Of a stretch of 64,000 bases of DNA, positions 57,822-64,000 are shown piece after piece. Below the pieces are notes generated by a model, which searched no databases, had not been told where the DNA came from, and saw nothing but the letters and a program-made list of their open reading frames with translations. How positions within the stretch are numbered: position 1 is the stretch's first letter; every line of letters begins with the position of its first letter. The position numbers and the translations under genes are program-made. Source of the stretch: Solibacillus isronensis (lineage in GTDB: Bacteria; Bacillota; Bacilli; Bacillales_A; Planococcaceae); NCBI RefSeq assembly GCF_900168685.1, contig NZ_FVZN01000012.1, positions 124,001 to 188,000 on the forward strand, read 5' to 3'.

Positions 57822-57893
57822 AGTATTCCACAATCTGGGCGCTTTTCTTAAATAAGAGAAGTGCTTTATTTAATGTTAGGGCCAGATTGGGGT
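57822..57893 (+). repeat. Dispersed hairpin repeat U, copy 3
   Basis: GTATTCCACAATCTGGGCGC to TGTTAGGGCCAGATTGGGG. Outer stem CAATCTGG/CCAGATTG is perfect, inner GCGCTT/AAGTGC pairs with one G-T; sequence differs from copy 1 but the structure is kept. Confidence 0.7.
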
Positions 57894-58033
57894 GTACAAC
57901 ATTCGAAACGCTTTTCTGAAAGGGCTGCACTTAAAGGCGATAAAAAAGAACAGTAATCGCTTAGTGGTATTCTAAACGGCGTAGGGGTTAGAGCTTATGT
58001 CATTGTACTAAAATATAAATATTTGTCCGAATG

Positions 58034-58083
58034 AATAAAAAACGAGCTACAGCAATTCCAACATGGACGCTGCAGCTCGTTTT
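58034..58083 (-). terminator. Terminator of the 58-60 kb minus-strand operon
   Basis: AACGAGCTGCAGC.. pairs with ..GCTGTAGCTCGTT on the minus strand, followed by TTTTTTATTC. Confidence 0.75.
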
Positions 58084-58088
58084 ACTTT

Positions 58089-58556
58089 TTAATTGCGAAT
58101 CATAAAATGCTCAATAATTTCCGTCATATTTTCATCGGTATGTTTTACCGTCATATCTTTTAATAGCCAACCTCCATGATTTTGTAATGGTGCTACATCG
58201 TATAGCTTGGCATAGGCATTGTAATAACCGGTTAATTTTTCAACCATGTTTACAGGTTCATCATCTTCTTTCAGCCAATTTACTTTACCACGACAAATGA
58301 CATTATCATATTCATCATGAACAATGGCACTTTGTATCGTTAAATCTTCATCATTCATGGAAAATGCTACGTAATAATCATTGTCTAAAATCATACCGAA
58401 GATTATTTTATCGCCATAGCCAAAGTCACGACCTAGTTCCATTGTGATACCAACCACGCTCGACAGTCGTAGCATCGGATACGCTAAATGATCCCAACCA
58501 TGCTCATAATGTTGCTCTAAATAATCGGCTTTTGAAATTTCTTTAATGTTTGTCAT
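58089..58556 (-). CDS. Hypothetical protein, operon with 58604 and 58996
   Basis: This 155-residue soluble, acidic protein has 'DYLEQHYEHGWDHLAYPMLR' and 'WLKEDDEPVNMVEKLTGYYN'. It has no membrane helix. The SD AAGGAG is 7-8 nt before the ATG. It is the last gene of the operon led by the 58996-59952 membrane protein. Unrecognised. Confidence 0.7.
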   Translation of the reverse strand: MTNIKEISKADYLEQHYEHGWDHLAYPMLRLSSVVGITMELGRDFGYGDKIIFGMILDNDYYVAFSMNDEDLTIQSAIVHDEYDNVICRGKVNWLKEDDEPVNMVEKLTGYYNAYAKLYDVAPLQNHGGWLLKDMTVKHTDENMTEIIEHFMIRN

Positions 58557-58603
58557 GTTTTCTATCTCCTTAATATGGTTCTGTTATTTGTATGGTCTGT
58601 CTC

Positions 58604-58981
58604 TTACATTTCAGGCATTGCACAGCAACGAAGGGGGACATTTGCTCGTAAATAAGCCAAGTCCTCGTCGTTTAGAGGTACGACTTTATGTGTCTGATCT
58701 AACTTTGCAAATATGCATGTGCCGGGAATGTGGTAAACGCGGTCGTCAATATCTTTCACCATATATAAGTGTTCGCCAGCCATTAAGCCGTCATCGTCTG
58801 ATAATACAGTGAAGTTATTTTCTAAATCAGTGAATGTTATAAGGGGAGGGTGTTCTCGATCAATATGTTGGGCTAACACTTCCAGCTTGGATTTCTTGGT
58901 TGCCTTGATTGATAATTCAACATCCTCATGCGGTATTGTGTACATTACGCCTGCTCTTACTAATAAATATACTTTTGTCAT
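58604..58981 (-). CDS. Hypothetical protein with barrel-like strands
   Basis: This 125-residue protein has an N-terminal 'TKVYLLVRAGVMYTIPHEDV' and later 'LMAGEHLYMVKDIDDRVYHI' and 'VPLNDEDLAYLRANVPLRCC'. It is likely a small beta-rich soluble protein. It has a good SD (AAGGAGA). It is in the middle of a three-gene operon. I do not recognise it. Confidence 0.65.
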   Translation of the reverse strand: MTKVYLLVRAGVMYTIPHEDVELSIKATKKSKLEVLAQHIDREHPPLITFTDLENNFTVLSDDDGLMAGEHLYMVKDIDDRVYHIPGTCIFAKLDQTHKVVPLNDEDLAYLRANVPLRCCAMPEM

Positions 58982-58995
58982 TTTCTATATTCTCC

Positions 58996-59952
58996 TTAAC
59001 CTAATTTAATCGTTACGACAGAAGCATATAAGCTCTCCTGCGCGGTGTTTTCGTCATTGGTTTGCACTTGTTGATGATTACTCGGAACAGGCTTCATTTG
59101 GCTTGTATTGAGCTTTATATTCGTTGGATATATTTCATGTGGGAAATATATATGGCGGAAAGGCTCAACATGTTCAGGAATCGGTATGTTTCGGCTAATA
59201 AATGAGCAACGTTGGCGGTACTCTGCCTCAACCTTTTGAGCAGATACGATTTCATTTCCTAGTGCTGTATTTGGTAATACAGTGTGTAGCGGTGTGCTTT
59301 CATTCATATCATTTGCTACAAGCTTTTTATTTAGCTCAATTGGCGAGTAAACGATGTTTGCTTGCACAAAGTAGACTGTTCGAAGGAACAACGCGATTAC
59401 AACTGGCAATGTGATTACTGGCCAGTCCGATATGAACGTAAGTTGCAGCTGTAATTTTACATAGAAGATCCATGCGAAAGGGGCTACTAGATAAATGAAA
59501 TGTCTGATTAAAAGTTTGGGACCGATTATCAGTAAGTGAAAAGCTCTTTTGTCAGGGGTAGATTTTGTAGCGCGTGAAGCATTGGCTAGTTTTTCGTGGA
59601 AAGCAGTAACGACTTCTTTATAGAATTTGTCGCTTGCTATGAAGCCAAGTTCTGGATTGTGCGCACGTGGAGGTTCCAGTAAGTACAAAGTCAATAGTGA
59701 GGACATTTCGCTCGTAAATCTAAAGCGTTTGTTTTCGGCTTTAAATTGCTTTAAACGAAGTGTGTCGAACACCTTGTATTTGTATTTTCTGTTTACCTTC
59801 AGTACGGCAGGTAAAATGTATAAAGCGAGTAAGACCTGCCACCATTCCATAATAAAATCTGAATAAATGTGTTTGTAATTCGTACCTTGTGCTAAATCAA
59901 GCAAAACCAATACAATGTATAGTCCTGCTATTGCTACTAAGGGTTTAAGCAT
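58996..59952 (-). CDS. Membrane protein of unknown function behind attenuator L5
   Basis: This 318-residue protein starts at ATG 59952 (MLKPLVAIAGLY) with AAGGAG nine nt upstream; a TTG three codons earlier abuts the SD. There are about four hydrophobic helices (1-18, 36-53, 150-170, 180-198), then a soluble C-terminal domain ('VEAEYRQRCSFISRNIPIPE') and a Gln/Asn-rich tail. It leads a three-gene operon, downstream of a leader terminator. The topology would suit a plasmid transfer or envelope factor; this is a guess. Confidence 0.7.
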   Translation of the reverse strand: MLKPLVAIAGLYIVLVLLDLAQGTNYKHIYSDFIMEWWQVLLALYILPAVLKVNRKYKYKVFDTLRLKQFKAENKRFRFTSEMSSLLTLYLLEPPRAHNPELGFIASDKFYKEVVTAFHEKLANASRATKSTPDKRAFHLLIIGPKLLIRHFIYLVAPFAWIFYVKLQLQLTFISDWPVITLPVVIALFLRTVYFVQANIVYSPIELNKKLVANDMNESTPLHTVLPNTALGNEIVSAQKVEAEYRQRCSFISRNIPIPEHVEPFRHIYFPHEIYPTNIKLNTSQMKPVPSNHQQVQTNDENTAQESLYASVVTIKLG

Positions 59953-60015
59953 ACAATTCAACTCCTTAAAAATAGGTTCTCGTCAGTTTCTATAAATAAT
60001 GTTTTTTTGTCTAAT

Positions 60016-60101
60016 AAAAAAAAGCACGCTAAAAAGGGCATAATAAGCCAATTTTAGCGTGCTTGATTTCAAAAAAAGGAACTCTATACCAATGGATAGA
60101 G
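60016..60101 (-). ncRNA. Bipartite attenuator leader, copy L5 (minus strand)
   Basis: On the minus strand: hairpin 1 CTCTATCCATTGGTATAGAG (60101-60082), then hairpin 2 AGCACGCTAAAA/TTTTTAGCGTGCT (60063-60023) and seven Ts. It shares the CCATTGG loop with L4, its divergent neighbour. Gene start is about 65 nt downstream. Confidence 0.75.
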
Positions 60102-60194
60102 GAAAAAGAAATAATAACAAAATAACAATATTTATAATGAAAGCGTATCAAATATTTGTATTAAAATAAAGTTTTTTTAAATAAGGTTTCGTGC

Positions 60195-60347
60195 TATACT
60201 TTGATTATTATTACTTTTACTTATTTTTTTATTTTTGCTCAGCCATTGGATTGAGCCATTATTACTCGAAAACGCTTATTTAGGCGATTGATCTTTAGGC
60301 ATTACTATGTCTAAAAACCCATCAATCTCTTAAATAAGCGTTTTTTT
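60195..60347 (+). ncRNA. Bipartite attenuator leader, copy L4
   Basis: The -10 TATACT (60195-60200) is preceded by GTGC (extended type). Hairpin 1 is GCTCAGCCATTGGATTGAGC (60237-60256). Hairpin 2 (60271-60342): AACGCTTATTTA with TAAATAAGCGTT, GATTGAT with ATCAATC, and TTAGGCAT with ATGTCTAA, then seven Ts. Same fold as L1 (29882) with compensating base changes in the stems. Confidence 0.85.
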
Positions 60348-60387
60348 ATGCTTAAAAATGCTTTAAAAATTTAGGAGGTGCTTTCTA

Positions 60388-60741
60388 TTGGAAAACAAGG
60401 ATTATACGAGATTTAGTTGCTGCGCATATTGGCAACAGTGTGATTTAGGGCGAGGTGCATGTGTATTTGATACTACAGAACCTAACAAAAAATTATTCTG
60501 CGGTGCTTATCTTAACCGCGATCTACGTAATGACTTACAGCAAGAGGTAAAAACAGAGAAAGTTGAAGTTACTGAGCCAACGCTTTTTGAGCTTCCTGTC
60601 ACTGTTCCTGAGCCAACTGCTACCAATCAACATGACGATTTATTTTTATTTGAACTTGAAGAAACTCCGTCGGCTCCACAACCGAAATCAGCTAAAAAGC
60701 CTGATTTTATTGAGGCGACAGGTCAGTTTACACTATTTTAA
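60388..60741 (+). CDS. Cys-rich small protein with C-terminal clamp-binding motif
   Basis: This 117-residue protein starts at TTG 60388 with AGGAGGTG upstream. The N-terminal third has a Cys cluster 'FSCCAYWQQCDLGRGACVF' and 'FCGAYL', a likely zinc (or Fe-S) site. The middle is acidic, Pro/Thr-rich and probably disordered. The last residues 'EATGQFTLF' match the QxxLF beta-clamp-binding pentapeptide at the exact C-terminus. It would tether a zinc module to the plasmid DnaN. It precedes the exonuclease gene, whose N-terminus has the same kind of motif. Confidence 0.7.
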   Translation: MENKDYTRFSCCAYWQQCDLGRGACVFDTTEPNKKLFCGAYLNRDLRNDLQQEVKTEKVEVTEPTLFELPVTVPEPTATNQHDDLFLFELEETPSAPQPKSAKKPDFIEATGQFTLF

Positions 60742-60753
60742 GGAGAGATTACT

Positions 60754-61650
60754 ATGTTACAGATGAATTTATTTGACGAACTTATCCGCATGAACAAAGA
60801 CAATACGTTAAAGGAGAAACCTTTTTTTAATGACTGGATTTTAGTAGACGGGAATAATTTAATTAACCGTACTTACTATGTGACAGAGAAAGTTGACAAG
60901 CGTTCACCAGACGGAAAGCTTATTCCAGCTGTACGTCTCGCTTTAAACATGGTGCTAGAATATCAAGAGAAGTTAAATGCTCAATTAGTGTTCTTCTTTG
61001 ATAAAGGGCGCGGTTTCCGAGCGAATTTGTACCCCGAGTACAAAGCCAATCGAGATTCTAAACCTACACCACCCGGTTTAACAGAACAAATGGAAACTTT
61101 AAAAGAGGTTTTAAGTCATGCTCAAATTCCTGTATTTACGGATGAATTGTTAGAGGCCGATGATCTAATCGCGAGTGCCGCAAACAATTTAAACGGACAT
61201 AAATACATTTTAAGTAACGATAAAGACCTTCTACAGCTAGTTAGCTCAGAAGTGACGGTTGTTGCACGTAAGGGAAAAGAGGATGTGTATTATACTCCTG
61301 AACGTTTTGAGGAAGAATGGGGCTTGAAGCCAGTTCAAATTGTTGATGTAAAGGCATTGGCTGGTGATAGCTCGGATAATATAAAAGGCGTTGCAGGAAT
61401 CGGTGAAAAAGGTGCAAAATCGTTGATTGAACATTTTGGAACAATCGAAGCGATTAAAAAGCCTTTCCCTAAACCATTATTCAGATACGAAAAGTATTTT
61501 GATGAAGTGGGTGTGGAAACAGCTGCATTCTGCAAGGTTTTAACGACATTAAAGATAAATGAATTTATAAAGGTCCAACGATATCATTTTTCAGAGTACG
61601 GGCTTAAAAGCGTGTGCTCGTCGCTTGGCATTTATTTAAATCGTTTCTAA
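60754..61650 (+). CDS. 5'-3' exonuclease (PolA N-domain/FEN-like) with N-terminal clamp motif
   Basis: This 298-residue protein corresponds to the flap nuclease domain of DNA polymerase I without the polymerase. 'DWILVDGNNLINRTYY' has the first Asp, 'YPEYKANRD' the conserved Arg/Tyr patch, 'LLEADDLIAS' and 'YILSNDKDLLQLV' the central acids, and 'LAGDSSDNIKGVAGIGEKGA' the H3TH motif. All metal ligands seem present. The start 'MLQMNLFDEL' has a QxxLF clamp-binding pentapeptide, rare for this family. It would remove Okazaki primers on the plasmid. The SD AAGGAGAG is good. Confidence 0.9.
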   Translation: MLQMNLFDELIRMNKDNTLKEKPFFNDWILVDGNNLINRTYYVTEKVDKRSPDGKLIPAVRLALNMVLEYQEKLNAQLVFFFDKGRGFRANLYPEYKANRDSKPTPPGLTEQMETLKEVLSHAQIPVFTDELLEADDLIASAANNLNGHKYILSNDKDLLQLVSSEVTVVARKGKEDVYYTPERFEEEWGLKPVQIVDVKALAGDSSDNIKGVAGIGEKGAKSLIEHFGTIEAIKKPFPKPLFRYEKYFDEVGVETAAFCKVLTTLKINEFIKVQRYHFSEYGLKSVCSSLGIYLNRF

Positions 61651-61660
61651 TTATAAGAAA

Positions 61661-61700
61661 GTATGAGGAAGTACATTTTAAATGTGCTTCCTTTTGCTAT
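61661..61700 (+). terminator. Intrinsic terminator after the exonuclease gene
   Basis: GGAAGTACAT..ATGTGCTTCC with an A/T-rich loop and a TTTTG run. The SD of the next gene follows within 15 nt, again with no space for a promoter. Confidence 0.7.
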
Positions 61701-61716
61701 TTGAAGGAGATTTTTT

Positions 61717-62046
61717 ATGAAAGTTGACGTAGATAAAATTTGGGGACAAAACGAATTCGGGCTTTACACAAATAAATCTGTAGAGATTATTTCAACCTTG
61801 TATTTCGGTAAATACGAACACTCTTCTGATATAGAGGATCAGTTGGAAGATTGGTCGCTAGACGATTTAATCAATACGTTTGATCTTGTGTATGAAATGT
61901 ACACTTACGAGGCTGGCGAGTATGAAGAAAATGAATTTGCCGAGCCTGAAGTGTATCAGCTAGCACACGAATTTTACAACGCTGCTAATATATCCGACGC
62001 GACGAACTATTATCTTAGACCAAAATCGAAAAAGAAGTTTTTTTAA
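61717..62046 (+). CDS. Hypothetical acidic protein
   Basis: This 109-residue protein is very acidic in its centre ('SSDIEDQLEDWSLDDLINTF', 'MYTYEAGEYEENEFAEPEVY') and ends with a basic 'RPKSKKKFF'. No known motif. SD GAAGGAG is good. First of four tightly spaced genes (61717-64000) downstream of a read-through terminator. Confidence 0.7.
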   Translation: MKVDVDKIWGQNEFGLYTNKSVEIISTLYFGKYEHSSDIEDQLEDWSLDDLINTFDLVYEMYTYEAGEYEENEFAEPEVYQLAHEFYNAANISDATNYYLRPKSKKKFF

Positions 62047-62059
62047 GGAGAAAAAGTAT

Positions 62060-62533
62060 ATGGCTTTTTATTATGAAAGTGCAATTGGTAGTGGTGACAA
62101 GAACGTTATTATTCGTTCTTTATCACGAATTATGATAGCGAAGGTTTGTAAGCTCTTAAATATTGAATGGGATTTGCAATTTTATATGGGGTCTTCCAGT
62201 GACGAAAATGAGGGGTATCTAGAAGATTTACTTGAATTTTTACATGTTACAAACTCCGATTTCGAGTGGGACGATGAAACAGGCTACTTACATTTAAATC
62301 TAAACTTGCCTCGTAACAAAATGGAGTCACTTGTTGAAGCACTTTGTGATGGTTGGTCCGAGTTTTACTATGAGGAAATTCTTGACGAGGAAACCGGTGA
62401 GCCAGTTGAGTTTGAGACTTATTCAGAAACAGGTGTAACCCTATATATGAACTACTATCGTGGTAGACCATGCCAATTTTTTAAGGAATATTACGAGTTA
62501 ATTTTAAGAAAAGGAAATGAGAAAAATGACTAA
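62060..62533 (+). CDS. Hypothetical protein
   Basis: This 157-residue soluble protein has 'IRSLSRIMIAKVCKLLNIEW' near the N-terminus, then acidic segments ('SSDENEGYLEDLLEFLHV') and 'YYRGRPCQFFKEYYELI' near the end. SD AAGGAG is 9 nt before the ATG. Its end overlaps the next gene by eight bases. Unrecognised. Confidence 0.7.
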   Translation: MAFYYESAIGSGDKNVIIRSLSRIMIAKVCKLLNIEWDLQFYMGSSSDENEGYLEDLLEFLHVTNSDFEWDDETGYLHLNLNLPRNKMESLVEALCDGWSEFYYEEILDEETGEPVEFETYSETGVTLYMNYYRGRPCQFFKEYYELILRKGNEKND

Positions 62534-63662
62534 TAAAGTAATTGCTATTTTTGAGGATAATAAACATATCAAAATGGAACGTTATGAAAATGATACGAAG
62601 GTTGGTTCACGCCAAATGTTACCCGCTGATTATTTTGGGAGTATGGCAGCGAACTTAACTCCAGGTGCTTTAATGTCACTATTATTAGAGCACAGGGATT
62701 TCGAATCTTCACTTTCAAATTTGCATGATGAAGGAATTTTTGAGGACTTTTTAGCGACTGTCATACGTCATGTACCTAGTCATTTTTTAAATACAGGTGA
62801 AAATAACGAACTTGACCCAGGACTCGTTAAAATTTTTAGAGCTGTCGTGGAGAACGTTTGGACGTTCCGATCTATTGATACAAGGACATTGAATGAGTTT
62901 ATGAAAAGATTGTCTGCGGATTCTCGTATTCAATTCGATGCCAACATGTTAGACCTAACGAAAAATCTAATGAGCCAGTTGTTACAAACACCTGTTGTTG
63001 AAAACGAAGAGAATAATGAGAAATTACGTATAGCTAGAATGTCGATGTTTAAATTTATGTATCGGTCATTAACGAAGCAGCAGCAAGAAGTTGAAAAAGA
63101 CCTGCTGTATTCAATAATTGCTGGGTTTTCACCTACTGATTATTCCGAGTTTGTTAAAAGTACGCGTGAGGTTCTTACAGACCATGAAGTGACAGACTTT
63201 GAAGGGGTTATTCCTTCTGGCTGTTCATACGTTTTTAAAACGAATAAGCGTACAGTGTATGGCTTTGAGTTGAAAAAAGCACGTTATCGTATCAAATTCC
63301 ATAATCAATTTATTGGGGAGATCGGACACCCACGTTTAGCATTTTTCTACACTGTAAATAGTGCTGGTTTTATTCATAGCATGCGTGTATATGCACTTAA
63401 AGACGATGGCAAGCAATTCAATGGCGATTCAGAGCTTTACCAATATCCATACTCTAACGTTTATTCCTGTGGAGAGGTTTGTTGGGGAGAGAAAAGTACA
63501 TTTAGCTTTGACGATATGAGCTTTGCAGCGAGTGGATTTCTGATGGCAAACAATACGGGCCATTTAACTTCTGGTGCTATGGATTACCTAAAGGAATTCA
63601 AAGACGCTGATTTTGACGATGAAAAATTAATATTAAAAGGCAAATTGAAGGATACGTTATAA
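62526..63662 (+). CDS. Hypothetical protein
   Basis: This 378-residue soluble protein is helical in its first half, with a beta-rich second half ('RTVYGFELKKARYRIKFHNQ', 'RLAFFYTVNSAGFIHSMRVY', 'YQYPYSNVYSCGEVCWGEKS'). The C-terminal domain resembles prokaryotic E2 family D/Multiubiquitin-linked proteins that end in '..NVY..G.VCWG' patterns, but this is a weak memory-based hint. I choose ATG 62526 (MTNKVIAIFED) because AAGGAAA is then at good spacing; ATG 62517 is too near. It ends in a terminator. Confidence 0.65.
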   Translation: MTNKVIAIFEDNKHIKMERYENDTKVGSRQMLPADYFGSMAANLTPGALMSLLLEHRDFESSLSNLHDEGIFEDFLATVIRHVPSHFLNTGENNELDPGLVKIFRAVVENVWTFRSIDTRTLNEFMKRLSADSRIQFDANMLDLTKNLMSQLLQTPVVENEENNEKLRIARMSMFKFMYRSLTKQQQEVEKDLLYSIIAGFSPTDYSEFVKSTREVLTDHEVTDFEGVIPSGCSYVFKTNKRTVYGFELKKARYRIKFHNQFIGEIGHPRLAFFYTVNSAGFIHSMRVYALKDDGKQFNGDSELYQYPYSNVYSCGEVCWGEKSTFSFDDMSFAASGFLMANNTGHLTSGAMDYLKEFKDADFDDEKLILKGKLKDTL

Positions 63663-63682
63663 AACGTATCCTTTATTTTTGG
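63648..63682 (+). terminator. Intrinsic terminator overlapping the 62526 gene end
   Basis: AAGGATACGTT..AACGTATCCTT with a 4-nt loop and a TTATTTTT run. The stop codon lies inside the loop, and the SD GGAGG of the next gene follows at once. Confidence 0.75.
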
Positions 63683-63692
63683 AGGAAAATAT

Positions 63693-64000
63693 ATGTATGA
63701 CAAATTAGTTGGTTTTATTGATGAACCGCGTACTGAACATGACGAAGCGTTTTTAAGACAAGTAGAATTTATGAAAGCTTTCCCTAAAAATCATAGAGCA
63801 AGTATTAGCGATATGAGAGAGCTATTTGATTCTATTACCATAGACGATTTACTCGCGATTAGAGAAAACCTTTGTAGCGTCTCTGTTTATTTTGAGGGCG
63901 ATATGGAATTTTGCTTGGGTGAAAAAGATGCTGAACCAACCCATTATACGTTAATGGACGACAGCACATTGTATGAGCTTTGGCACTTAAAGACTAATAA
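63693..64000 (+). CDS. Partial hypothetical protein (runs off the right edge)
   Basis: ATG 63693 follows GGAGG. About 102 residues are visible (MYDKLVGFIDEPRTEHDEAF...), acidic and soluble, with no recognised motif ('LLAIRENLCSVSVYFEGDM'). Expression must pass the terminator just before it. The C-terminus is outside the window. Confidence 0.6.
   Translation, partial: MYDKLVGFIDEPRTEHDEAFLRQVEFMKAFPKNHRASISDMRELFDSITIDDLLAIRENLCSVSVYFEGDMEFCLGEKDAEPTHYTLMDDSTLYELWHLKTN

Overview
This window reads as part of a large, low-GC plasmid of a Bacillaceae/Lysinibacillus-type Firmicute. The Shine-Dalgarno (SD) sequences are strong AGGAGG types with ATG, TTG and GTG starts. The IS families are typical of these bacteria, and the window carries its own partition, primase, SSB, beta-clamp and flap-exonuclease genes. 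No rRNA, tRNA, ribosomal protein or central-metabolism gene is visible. Host assignment is inference; no relaxase or VirB4-type ATPase is recognised inside the window.

Layout. (1) 1-11.3 kb, minus strand: a Tad/type II-secretion-like operon (two pilin-like proteins, a GspF/TadB-C-like platform protein, a TadA/VirB11-like ATPase, three MinD/CpaE-like proteins with degenerate P-loops, a CpaB-like SAF protein), plus an unknown protein and a MerR-like/DUF3967 regulator. (2) 11.3-12.5 kb: AT-rich DNA with four long palindromes at an 84-85 bp period. (3) 12.5-20.2 kb: an orphan gene, a decayed IS150-like element that sits in the loop of an intrinsic terminator and carries foreign gene fragments, an actin-like parMR cassette with a parC-like repeat zone, and a nested dyad of six ACTGACG-type boxes 13 bp apart. 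(4) 20.3-36.3 kb, plus strand: a winged-helix protein, an IS200/IS605 element with TnpB, a VirD4/TcpA-like coupling protein, an S1-domain protein, a NYN nuclease, a probable single-strand annealing protein, a MoxR ATPase with a CobT-like VWA partner, and a membrane protein. (5) 36.4-48.9 kb: the replication module (hairpin-rich leader, overlapping leader peptide, AEP-type primase/Rep, DnaG-like primase split by a group II intron, SSB, beta clamp, a group IIC intron). (6) 48.9-58.6 kb: accessory region with an IS3 element inside a secreted-protein gene, small membrane peptides, acetyltransferases, a metallopeptidase and two families of dispersed palindromic repeats. (7) 58.6-64 kb: a minus-strand membrane-protein operon and a plus-strand operon with a Cys-rich clamp-binding protein, a 5'-3' exonuclease and unknown proteins.

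How it may work together. The beta clamp, SSB, two primases and flap exonuclease look like a semi-autonomous replisome, and three plasmid proteins carry QxxLF clamp-binding pentapeptides. Copy number may be set by RNA: three hairpins with an identical 7-nt loop lie before a leader peptide that overlaps the Rep start. The most unusual feature is regulatory. Several operons on both strands start with a bipartite leader (a small hairpin and then a long hairpin plus U-run) that should stop transcription before the first SD. This suggests a plasmid-wide attenuation or antitermination regulon. The VirD4-like protein together with a Tad-like ATPase and platform suggests a non-canonical DNA-transfer machine.
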